Positions 1-6,328 of a DNA stretch of 11,267 nt are shown in pieces; positions within the stretch are counted from its first letter, which is position 1; each line of letters opens with the position of its first letter. Below the pieces are notes generated by a model. It did not search any database. It worked only from the letters and a program-made list of their open reading frames with translations, and had not been told where the DNA came from. The position numbers and the translations under genes were made by a program. The stretch is from Deltaproteobacteria bacterium (GTDB lineage Bacteria > Desulfobacterota > Desulfobacteria > Desulfobacterales > JAFDDL01), in assembly GCA_019310865.1 (NCBI GenBank), contig JAFDDL010000069.1, positions 1 through 11,267 of the forward strand. The letters are read 5' to 3'.

Positions 1-2185
1 CAATTCCTTTTTGGGCCGGTGAATCGGGAAGGATCGGTTCTAATCCAAGTTCGGTAAAAAATTTAGCATATAGCGGATAGTATGTGTTAACCAGAAAACT
101 TCGGTTAATTGCTATTCTGGGCGCCCCGTTACCGGTCTGATTATCCTTCCGCTTGCCCCGTTTACCCCTGTCCCTTTCTGAATGGGTCTTGTCGAATACC
201 AACCGGGACCGGGTGCGGACCTTGTCGAGTTTTTCAACATCAAAATGGATCCGGTGCTGGCGGTTGTAATAGCGGTTGCATGCTCCGCCAAAAGGATAGG
301 TTTTACCCGCAAGTTTTATCATGGCAATTTCACATTTCCGGTCGCATTTCTCTTTCCCACCGCCGCATGTAAACGGTTTGCCATATCGCACGTCTCGGTT
401 GACCAGGACCTGCAGATCGAAAACCGATTCTTTAAGCAGACCGTGTTCAATTCGCCTCTTGATTTCAAGGGCTACGCCGAAGGCGCCCATGAGTCCGGGT
501 TCCGGTGGAACGATGATGGGCTTGCCGGTAATGGCTGCCATTGCCAGCGGTATGGCTTTGTTATAACAGACGCCACCTTGCATAAACACCTTTTCGCCCA
601 CGGGTCTGTTTCCTTTCACGCGGTTGGCGTAGTTCATGCAGATGGAATAAACAAGCCCGGCAACGATATCATCATGCGCAATACCTTCATGAATCACGTT
701 TTTGATATCCGAAGCAATAAAAGCGGCGCATTGATCGTTAAAATTAGGTGGATGCTTACCTTTCAATGCGATTTTTGCGATTTGCGCCATTTCAATGCCA
801 AGGGTTTCGTAAGCCGACTCCTCCAGAAAAGATCCGGTGCCGGCCGAACACGCCTCGTTCATGGCATAATCGGATGGCACACCGTTTGTAATATGGGTAT
901 ATTTGGCGTCCTGGCCTCCGATCTCAAAAATCGTATCAACCATTGGATCATAATAAACAGCGGCGGTGGCGTGAGCGATAATTTCATTGATGATACCCGT
1001 TGTTAACGCGTGCAGACCCGCTATCTGACGACCGGAACCGCAAACACCCAGACCTGTGATCAGGATTTGCGAAGGATTAACCTTCGATTTTATTTGCTCG
1101 AAAATAGATCGATAACATCGCCTGGCCGCCCCCACTGGATCACCATTCGTCCGCAGGTAAATTGACGCGAGTATGACATTGTCTTCTTTTCTTAAAACAA
1201 TCGCCTTGGTGGTGGTTGACCCGACATCCAGCCCGAGAATGCATGTGTCACCCGGTTTTATATTTCCCGATCCGTTGGTTTTAAACGTGACCATTTTTTC
1301 AGATTCCAGCAAGGGGGCAAGCTTTTCGTGCCGGGCCGATCCGGTCTTGAATAGTCGGGAAATTTTTGGGAATTTTTCGGTTTTGTTCTCAAGGGCCCAC
1401 AGCGCCGCACCCATCGCTTCAAAATACGGGGCTTCCTTCGGAACGATGAGGTCAGAAATTTCCTTTTTGAGGTATTCTATCATCATTCGGTTGCGAGCCG
1501 ATCCGCCTGTGATCATAATATGTTTTAGCTCAGTTTTTTTCAGTAGTTCCAGCGTTTTGTCAGCCATCATTTTGCACAGCCCAGCCGTCACTTCAGATTT
1601 CGGCACACCTTTGTTCGTGGCATGCGTACAGTCAGACTTGCAAAAGACAGAACATCTGCCGGATACCGGGTAGGGCGTCTCGGAGGCAGCCCACTTTGCA
1701 GCATCATCGGGCGACACGTCCATTCTTCGAAGCTGCTGGAGCAGGAATTCACCGGTGCCGGAAGCGCATTTATTGCCGGTAAACACATTTGATATTCGTC
1801 CCGCACGATTGAGGCTGTACGCCATGAACGTTTCCCCGCCGGCGGAAACAATTGCCGGGCATGAAATACCGGGGGGTTTGACGAAGCGGTACGCGTACTC
1901 CACGGCTTCGGGCTCCGATATGGAAGATAGGTTCACAAATTCCCGGAACCGGCGACCCGTGGCGGCGATTGTATCAAAAGAGCTCAGATCCAGTTTCGCC
2001 AAAGCCAAAAGCAGTGTTTGTTTTGGATCGCCTTCGTGGGGGTGAATCGCATGCCCGATTACCTCAGGATGTTGCGTGGTGTTAGGTGATTTGCCCACAT
2101 CAGCGCTGACCAGCGCGATCGATACGGTGGAGGCACCGAGGCAAATTCCCAACGATTTTATTTTTTGACACGTTGAGACCATCAT
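1..2185 (-). CDS. Acyl-CoA dehydratase activase, tandem BcrA/HgdC-type ATPase fused to DUF2229 (5' part, runs off window)
   Basis: The minus-strand frame is open from ATG 2185 to the left edge: 728 codons, no stop. SD-like GAGGTG precedes ATG-ATG, so 2182 is an alternative start. The protein has two ASKHA ATPase units of the BadF/BadG/BcrA/BcrD family. Unit 1 (about 9-260) shows GICLGAST, SAGGE, CASGTGEF and CSVFCKSDCTH. Unit 2 (from about 314) shows GLDVGSTTTK, EIGGQDAKY, NEACSAGTGSF and NDQCAAF; the last two carry the cysteines that in HgdC-type activators bind a [4Fe-4S] cluster at the dimer interface. A Cys-rich stretch starts near C607, and DUF2229 begins near 690 (NTYYPLYAKFFTELG). Family role: ATP-driven injection of a low-potential electron into a 2-hydroxyacyl-CoA dehydratase or benzoyl-CoA reductase-type partner in the cytosol of anaerobes. 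Fused proteins of this type are commonly about 1,400 residues, so roughly half is missing here. The substrate cannot be told. A sigma54 promoter lies upstream. Confidence 0.93.
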   Translation of the reverse strand, partial: MMVSTCQKIKSLGICLGASTVSIALVSADVGKSPNTTQHPEVIGHAIHPHEGDPKQTLLLALAKLDLSSFDTIAATGRRFREFVNLSSISEPEAVEYAYRFVKPPGISCPAIVSAGGETFMAYSLNRAGRISNVFTGNKCASGTGEFLLQQLRRMDVSPDDAAKWAASETPYPVSGRCSVFCKSDCTHATNKGVPKSEVTAGLCKMMADKTLELLKKTELKHIMITGGSARNRMMIEYLKKEISDLIVPKEAPYFEAMGAALWALENKTEKFPKISRLFKTGSARHEKLAPLLESEKMVTFKTNGSGNIKPGDTCILGLDVGSTTTKAIVLRKEDNVILASIYLRTNGDPVGAARRCYRSIFEQIKSKVNPSQILITGLGVCGSGRQIAGLHALTTGIINEIIAHATAAVYYDPMVDTIFEIGGQDAKYTHITNGVPSDYAMNEACSAGTGSFLEESAYETLGIEMAQIAKIALKGKHPPNFNDQCAAFIASDIKNVIHEGIAHDDIVAGLVYSICMNYANRVKGNRPVGEKVFMQGGVCYNKAIPLAMAAITGKPIIVPPEPGLMGAFGVALEIKRRIEHGLLKESVFDLQVLVNRDVRYGKPFTCGGGKEKCDRKCEIAMIKLAGKTYPFGGACNRYYNRQHRIHFDVEKLDKVRTRSRLVFDKTHSERDRGKRGKRKDNQTGNGAPRIAINRSFLVNTYYPLYAKFFTELGLEPILPDSPAQKGI

Positions 2186-2311
2186 GTTGCACCTCGAAAT
2201 AACGGGTTTGTCAGCAATTTACTGATCGTTAAACCCTGAATCCGCCCGAAGCGGACGGCGATCCGGCGGTCGGCGCGCCCTGAACGCGTTGTGCCTGTTT
2301 ACGGAAATTCA

Positions 2312-2329
2312 TTTGCAAAGGGCGGGCCA
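2312..2329 (-). promoter_or_regulatory. Sigma54 (-24/-12) promoter for the activase gene
   Basis: The minus strand reads TGGCCCGCCCTTTGCAAA. This fits the RpoN consensus TGGCACG-N4-TTGCW with one mismatch and the required ten bases between the GG (2328-2327) and GC (2316-2315). Transcription would start near 2303, giving a leader of about 118 nt before ATG 2185. An NtrC-type activator with an intact GAFTGA loop is encoded immediately upstream on the same strand, which supports the call. No start site has been mapped. Confidence 0.68.
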
Positions 2330-2392
2330 AAATAGCGGTACTTCGCTTTTTCGAAGCATCAGATGGGTCGGCAGCGGCTAAATGTAATTATT

Positions 2393-2424
2393 ATCTTCGA
2401 ACAAATTTATCGTAATCTTCGATA
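2393..2424. promoter_or_regulatory. Candidate activator-binding boxes (two ATCTTCGA, 22 bp apart)
   Basis: ATCTTCGA occurs at 2393-2400 and 2415-2422, two helical turns apart. The second lies within a 17-bp dyad, TATCG-N7-CGATA (2408-2424). They sit about 65-95 bp upstream of the sigma54 -24 element, the usual range for enhancer-binding proteins. They are candidate binding sites for the neighbouring NtrC-type regulator. This rests on spacing and repetition only. Confidence 0.35.
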
Positions 2425-2533
2425 GATATGGACAGAACGTGAAAGTAGGAGAGAAATAAAAAGATTTTTGTCTGCAGCAAACGGGAATGGATTAAAACGT
2501 GGAAAGGAAGATCTTTAAAGGGTGCAACAAATA

Positions 2534-2562
2534 TTGACAGGAATTTCGTTAATCGGTTTAAA
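2534..2562 (+). promoter_or_regulatory. Possible sigma70 promoter reading toward the palindromic element
   Basis: A perfect -35 TTGACA (2534-2539), a 17-bp spacer and TTTAAA (2557-2562, 4/6 to TATAAT) face right. A transcript would run into the element at 2647 and then antisense to the 3' end of the regulator gene. No credible protein follows, so it may drive a short RNA or be fortuitous in A-rich DNA. Confidence 0.25.
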
Positions 2563-2646
2563 GGATATGAAAATCAAAGGCTTGAGCCCCCTGCAAAAAA
2601 TGGATACTCTGCAAAAAACGTTGCATGTAAAAGAGGGACGGCAAAA

Positions 2647-2727
2647 GGGGGACGTTCATGCAGGAAAGCGAAGACTCCGGAAATGCATAACTCTCCAGAG
2701 TTATGCATTTATGCATGAACGTCCCCC
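2647..2727 (-). repeat. REP-like palindromic element, copy A
   Basis: This 81-bp element has a 15-bp perfect outer stem, GGGGGACGTTCATGC (2647-2661) with its complement (2713-2727). Inside is a 14-bp perfect inner stem (2681-2694 with 2697-2710). A 19-nt unpaired strand, AGGAAAGCGAAGACTCCGG (2662-2680), lies on one side only, against 2 nt on the other. Flanking GGCAAAA (2640-2646) and TTTTTGCC (2728-2735) extend the stem with one bulged base. An inverted near-identical copy lies at 11182-11260. Hairpin plus short T-runs on both sides could act as a two-way terminator. The element encodes the last residues and stop of the response regulator. Element type is inferred from structure; mobilisation by a REP-associated tyrosine transposase is a guess. 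Confidence 0.85.
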
Positions 2728-4148
2728 TTTTTGCCCTTTTTGCCTTTCAGCCGCTTGTTTAATGCCTGGCGTGATATCCCCAAACTAAGGGCGGCGATCG
2801 CCTGGTTGCCGCCCGCCCGGCTGAGGGCTTCGGAAATCAGCAGGTATTCGGACTGTTTGAGTGTGGGCAATTGATGGGAAAAAGAAACCAGTTTGCGTTC
2901 CCTTTCCACCGGCATATCGAACTCAGTTTTGGCTGAGGGTCGCGTCTGCGCAATATGTGTTTTAAAAACGGTGAGTGACAGTTTGCCCAATTTATGATTA
3001 CTGACCGCATCCCAGACCATTGACTGAAGTTCTCTTACGTTTCCGGGGAAATGATAACTTGACATCAAATCAAACAGCTCATTTGGTGGTGTCGGCTTTT
3101 TCTTGCCAAGGGCCTCTGCGGTTTCCATTAAAAAATGTTCTAGCAGAAAGGGAAGATCCTCTGGTCGCTCACGAAGCGGTGGAATCACCACATGGTGGCT
3201 GCTGAGTCGGTAGTAGAGATCTTTTCGGAACTGCTCGGATTTTTGCAGCGCTTGCAGCGAATGATTCGTAGCAGCGACCACCCGGGCGTCAGAGCGTTTG
3301 GCAATATCCGAGCCCAGGGGAAAATATTCGCTTTCCTGTAAAAGACGCAATATCTTGACCTGCAACTCGCCGCCCAGGTCCCCGATCTCATCGAGGAACA
3401 AGGTCCCTCCGGAGGCTTTTTCCACCAGACCGCTTCGCACTTGGTCCGCACCGGTAAATGCGCCTTTTCTGTGCCCGAACAGCGTATCGGCAAATACCGT
3501 TTCATCCAGACCCGCCACATTCACCGGGACGAACGCGCCGCTGCGATTGCTGAGCGTGTGAACGACCCTTGCGATCATTTCCTTGCCGACACCGGTTTCG
3601 CCGGTTATCAGCACCGGCTGGGGGCTGACGGCAATGGCTTCTACATACTGGAAAACAGATCGCATGAGCGGGCTGTTTGTAATGATGTCCGCAAAAGCCT
3701 CCGGGTGCTGCAATTTTCCGGATAGTACGCTTGCCTTAAGGGAGCTGATCTCTCGGTGCAACTCACGCAGCTCGATGGCGCGCCGGACCCCGCCGATAAG
3801 TCGGCTTTTTTCAACCGGTTTTACCATGTAGTCAAAGGCACCGAATTTCATGCATCGAACAGCCGTATCCACGTCATTTGCTCCGGTGATAACAATAACC
3901 GGGATTTCAGGATATTCGCTTGATACAATAGAAAGCAGCTCTTCCCCGGACAGGTGGGGCATGCGCAAATCCAGTAATATGACGTCAATCTCTTGATTTA
4001 AAAGCAACGGAATGACGTCGCGGCTGTCCTGACATCTGAGGCAGTTGTTAATCCGCTCTGATTGCAGTGCCATCTCAAAACTATTCACCGCCTGGGGCTC
4101 ATCGTCTACCAGCAAGACCGGATGAAACGGATAGGATGATACCGTCAT
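2709..4148 (-). CDS. NtrC-family sigma54-dependent response regulator
   Basis: The 479-residue cytosolic regulator has the standard three-domain order. The receiver (about 10-125) has acidic D15/D16, phospho-acceptor D60, T88 and K110. The AAA+ domain (about 155-385) has Walker A GETGVGKE (183-190), the sigma54-contacting GAFTGA loop (229-234), Walker B GGTLFLDEIGDL (247-258) and an arginine-finger region, RKDLYYRL. The Fis-type HTH (about 445-467) reads GGNQAIAALSLGISRQALNK. It should open sigma54 promoters by ATP hydrolysis once phosphorylated. Its ATG overlaps the kinase stop as ATGA, and AAAGGTG lies 7 nt upstream, so the pair is translationally coupled. The nearest fitting target is the sigma54 promoter of the activase gene. 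Oddity: the natural end of the HTH is near residue 468, and the tail GKKGKKGDVHA plus the stop comes from a 9-bp tandem duplication and the adjacent palindromic element. Confidence 0.95.
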   Translation of the reverse strand: MTVSSYPFHPVLLVDDEPQAVNSFEMALQSERINNCLRCQDSRDVIPLLLNQEIDVILLDLRMPHLSGEELLSIVSSEYPEIPVIVITGANDVDTAVRCMKFGAFDYMVKPVEKSRLIGGVRRAIELRELHREISSLKASVLSGKLQHPEAFADIITNSPLMRSVFQYVEAIAVSPQPVLITGETGVGKEMIARVVHTLSNRSGAFVPVNVAGLDETVFADTLFGHRKGAFTGADQVRSGLVEKASGGTLFLDEIGDLGGELQVKILRLLQESEYFPLGSDIAKRSDARVVAATNHSLQALQKSEQFRKDLYYRLSSHHVVIPPLRERPEDLPFLLEHFLMETAEALGKKKPTPPNELFDLMSSYHFPGNVRELQSMVWDAVSNHKLGKLSLTVFKTHIAQTRPSAKTEFDMPVERERKLVSFSHQLPTLKQSEYLLISEALSRAGGNQAIAALSLGISRQALNKRLKGKKGKKGDVHA

Positions 4149-5911
4149 TTTATCACCTTTGTGACGTTCTTATTCCCGGGCGGAACGGGAAGGGTGACTT
4201 CAACCGTCGTCCCGTTGCCCGATTGCGATGTGAAATTCATTTTGCCCTTGTGCTCTTCTACAATCTTTAAAGATATGGATAAACCCAGTCCGATGCCGCC
4301 GGAGTCATACTTGGTGGAAAAAAACGTATCCGTTATGTGGGGCAGAATGTCAGGCGCGATTCCCATGCCCTCATCTTTTAGGGTGACGATTATATTTCCC
4401 TGTTTTTTGTCATGGGATGTGGCAATCAAAATACCCTTGCTGGGATTCGAAATGGCTTGGCAGGCATTTTGGATCAAATTGATAATGACTTCTTCCAGGC
4501 GATGGAAACTACCGGTCAGTTTCGGTAATTTTTTGCCATACACGACCGAAAAATGATTTGTAGAATTTTCAATCAAGTTAGAAAGAAGCGAGATGGAAGA
4601 TTTTATCACCGCGTTTATATCAACCGATTCCGTCAAATCAGGAGTGCCTTTGCGGACAAAGTTTCTTAAATCGTCAATGATTTGCTGGATACGATGCGAG
4701 CCGTCCAATATTCCGGCGAACAAATTGGGGATTCTTTCACGCATCTCCGTAAAGTTCATGCCGCCAATGACAAAATCGCCATTTTCCGCATAGTATTCAT
4801 CCAAAATGGGCATGGCGTTTTCCCACGCCTCCTTAAGCAGCGGGGTGTTGAGCATAATAAAATTATTTGGATTATTGATATCGTGGGCTACCCCGGAAAC
4901 AAGCGTGCCCAGGGCAACCATTTTACTGGCCTGATTGAGCTGCTCCTGGTGTTTTCGGGCCCGTTCCTCGGCCTTTTTACGCTCGGTGGTTTCACGTCCG
5001 AAACACCGAAACCCGATGGGTTGGCCTTTTTTATCACGCATCAAGCTAACCGACGCCTCGAAGATCTCTTGTGCCCCGTCTTTTCGGAAAACCTCCCAGT
5101 CTCGAAACCACTCGGTCTTACCGGTTCGGTAAACTTTGTTAAACGTCTGGTACGCGATTTTTGACTGCGCTTCACTCATCAGATGGCGGTTGTTCATTCC
5201 CATCAATTCGCTTTGTGAATACCCGAGGTATTTTCTCAACGTATGATTAAAAAAAGTCAGATTACCGGCCAGATCAAGCTCCATGTAAGCGTCTTCAATG
5301 TTTGCCAGAAGCGTTCGATACTTTTTTTCGCTTTCTTGCAGGGCATGCGCAGCCTTGGTGCGCTCAATGGCCATGGCATGCCAAAGTGACGGCACATTTG
5401 CCTGCCACTGGGGAAGAATCGCCGTCATAAAAATCTTCTCGATCCCCGAAAGAATCAAAATAGGCGTTGCAAGCTGAAAAGGCCAGGCCGGTCCGCCTAA
5501 AAAAAGCATAAATGCCGTGACGCTCAGCAGTACTGCCGAAAACCGAGCGCTCCAAGTGGGATAGCTGGTGAGGTGGCCATATTTTAAAAGCCCTAGCGAA
5601 GCCGGTACAAAATAAAAAACCAGCACTGCGGTCACGAATGAGGCCTCACCCCGGACCAGCTCAGGCCAGAGCATCCAGGCGCAAATCGGTACCGTAAAAA
5701 AAGTTGCAAACGTGCCCCAGCTATCCAGTTCAGAGCCATAGTCCGTAACCTGTTTGAGCCTGCGGGCGATGAAACCATCCACAAAACTCATTAGCAGTAA
5801 ACAGCAAAAAAACACGAGAAACAGTTTGGCATGACCGATCCAGGCCGACCGGAACATGAAGGGGATAACGATAAGCCTGAAAAAACTAATAAGATTGGGG
5901 ATAGAAAACAC
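4145..5911 (-). CDS. Membrane histidine kinase with degenerate CDP-alcohol phosphatidyltransferase-like sensor domain and PAS
   Basis: 588 residues. It starts at GTG 5911 with AAGGAG 8 nt upstream. Residues 1-180 carry about six membrane segments (near 5-24, 29-46, 67-85, 91-109, 123-142, 144-165) and resemble CDP-alcohol phosphatidyltransferases from IPNLISFFRLIVIP through LPQWQANVPSLWHA. The family signature is D-x2-DG-x2-AR-x8-G-x3-D-x3-D. Here it keeps D45, G46, A49, R50, G59 and D63, but the first and last aspartates are S42 and T67, so catalysis is unlikely. A PAS domain (about 196-308) follows, then an NtrB-like kinase core: H343 in VAHDINNP, N-box NLIQNACQAI, G1 DEGMGI (513-518), G2 GGIGLGLS (538-545). 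It should phosphorylate the regulator encoded next. The signal may be a lipid, CDP-alcohol or membrane state; this is inference. Confidence 0.93.
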   Translation of the reverse strand: MFSIPNLISFFRLIVIPFMFRSAWIGHAKLFLVFFCCLLLMSFVDGFIARRLKQVTDYGSELDSWGTFATFFTVPICAWMLWPELVRGEASFVTAVLVFYFVPASLGLLKYGHLTSYPTWSARFSAVLLSVTAFMLFLGGPAWPFQLATPILILSGIEKIFMTAILPQWQANVPSLWHAMAIERTKAAHALQESEKKYRTLLANIEDAYMELDLAGNLTFFNHTLRKYLGYSQSELMGMNNRHLMSEAQSKIAYQTFNKVYRTGKTEWFRDWEVFRKDGAQEIFEASVSLMRDKKGQPIGFRCFGRETTERKKAEERARKHQEQLNQASKMVALGTLVSGVAHDINNPNNFIMLNTPLLKEAWENAMPILDEYYAENGDFVIGGMNFTEMRERIPNLFAGILDGSHRIQQIIDDLRNFVRKGTPDLTESVDINAVIKSSISLLSNLIENSTNHFSVVYGKKLPKLTGSFHRLEEVIINLIQNACQAISNPSKGILIATSHDKKQGNIIVTLKDEGMGIAPDILPHITDTFFSTKYDSGGIGLGLSISLKIVEEHKGKMNFTSQSGNGTTVEVTLPVPPGNKNVTKVIK

Positions 5912-5964
5912 GTCAGAAACTCCTTCAATTACATTTTCAGGACTGACCGGTGTCTAAAGCCTAG

Positions 5965-5993
5965 AATATGGCAAAAGGGCTATTTCGTGTCAA
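5965..5993 (-). promoter_or_regulatory. Sigma70-type promoter for the kinase-regulator operon
   Basis: On the minus strand, a perfect -35 TTGACA (5993-5988) is followed by a 17-bp spacer and CATATT (5970-5965, 4/6 to TATAAT). It lies about 55 bp upstream of the GTG start and directly beside the compound repeat locus. Confidence 0.6.
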
Positions 5994-6010
5994 TAAGTAG
6001 TTTGTTGGGA

Positions 6011-6116
6011 CGTTTGTTGGGGACGTTCGTCAGATTATAAGTTTCTCACGTTTGTTGGGGACGTTCGTCAGATTATAAGTTTCTCAAAAGAAACTTATAA
6101 TCTGACGAACGTCCCC
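6011..6116. repeat. Compound repeat: two 38-bp tandem units ending in a 28-bp perfect hairpin
   Basis: Positions 6011-6048 and 6049-6086 are identical, directly adjacent 38-bp units beginning CGTTTGTTGGGGACGTTCG. A partial unit (GTTTGTTGGGACG) starts at 6000. The second unit pairs with 6089-6116: the arm 6057-6084 (GGGGACGTTCGTCAG onward) is perfectly complementary over 28 bp around the loop CAAA (6085-6088). The first unit could pair with the same right arm, giving two alternative hairpins. The terminal box GGGGACGTTC is shared with the elements at 2647 and 11182, but the interior is a different sequence. The locus lies between the divergent kinase promoters and no gene covers it. Confidence 0.88.
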
Positions 6117-6139
6117 GCTTGACTCGTCCCACTTGACTG

Positions 6140-6189
6140 AGTTATGCATTTATGCATGAACGTCCCCCAACTATGAACGTCCCCCAACT
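6140..6189 (-). repeat. Truncated REP-like half-element with duplicated end
   Basis: The 29 bases at 6140-6168 are identical to 2699-2727, the right half of copy A; the left half and the 19-nt bulge strand are absent. The end is then duplicated: ATGAACGTCCCCCAACT occurs at 6156-6172 and directly again at 6173-6189. Between this and the hairpin ending at 6116 are degenerate pieces with CTTGACT twice (6118, 6132) and a lone CGTCCC. Confidence 0.82.
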
Positions 6190-6205
6190 ACCCAAAATCT
6201 TTTAT

Positions 6206-6234
6206 TTGCTTTTTTGAATCGCCCTTCTTATAAT
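6206..6234 (+). promoter_or_regulatory. Sigma70-type promoter for the Ser/Thr kinase gene
   Basis: A perfect -10 TATAAT (6229-6234) lies 17 bp after TTGCTT (6206-6211, weak -35 with only TTG conserved). It is about 95 bp upstream of ATG 6329, leaving a leader of about 85-90 nt with a weak RBS. The repeat locus ends 16 bp upstream of the -35. Confidence 0.5.
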
Positions 6235-6328
6235 CCTCTAAATAGCTTATCTTGATGCGTCTGCTGTCACCCGCCCGATCCGCAGGGCCCGCGCAAAGGG
6301 TTTTTGATGCAATAGGTTACATAACATA

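Larger units (their letters stand above)
2186..2646. other. Intergenic region upstream of the activase gene
   Basis: This stretch of about 460 bp has no convincing gene. It holds the activase RBS, a short hairpin in the expected leader (TCCGC/GCGGA arms, 2241-2255), the sigma54 promoter, the ATCTTCGA boxes and a CTTCG/CGAAG dyad (2341-2356). The half nearer 2646 is A-rich, with CTGCAAAAAA repeated 18 bp apart (2591, 2609) and a truncated GGGACG unit just left of the palindromic element. A plus-strand open frame crosses its right end but also runs through the palindrome and the regulator gene, and it has no recognisable protein character. Confidence 0.6.

Noticed and set aside
182..1006. Long plus-strand open frame (274 codons) opposite the activase
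   Set aside because: It is antisense to an open minus-strand frame full of activase motifs and shows no domain character of its own.
2709..2727. Copy A as a simple intrinsic terminator only
   Set aside because: It may terminate transcription, but the conserved 19-nt bulge strand and the near-identical copy at 11182 show it is a dispersed repeat element first.
2522..2788. Plus-strand open frame across copy A with a nearby TTGACA
   Set aside because: Most of its codons lie in palindromic repeat and antisense regulator sequence; the product is not protein-like. Only the promoter is kept, at low confidence.
5372..5911. Active phospholipid synthase fused to a kinase
   Set aside because: Two of the four signature aspartates are replaced (S42, T67), so activity is unlikely.
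6011..6189. Possible CRISPR array
   Set aside because: The direct repeats abut with no spacers, there are only two units of each kind, and no cas genes are present.
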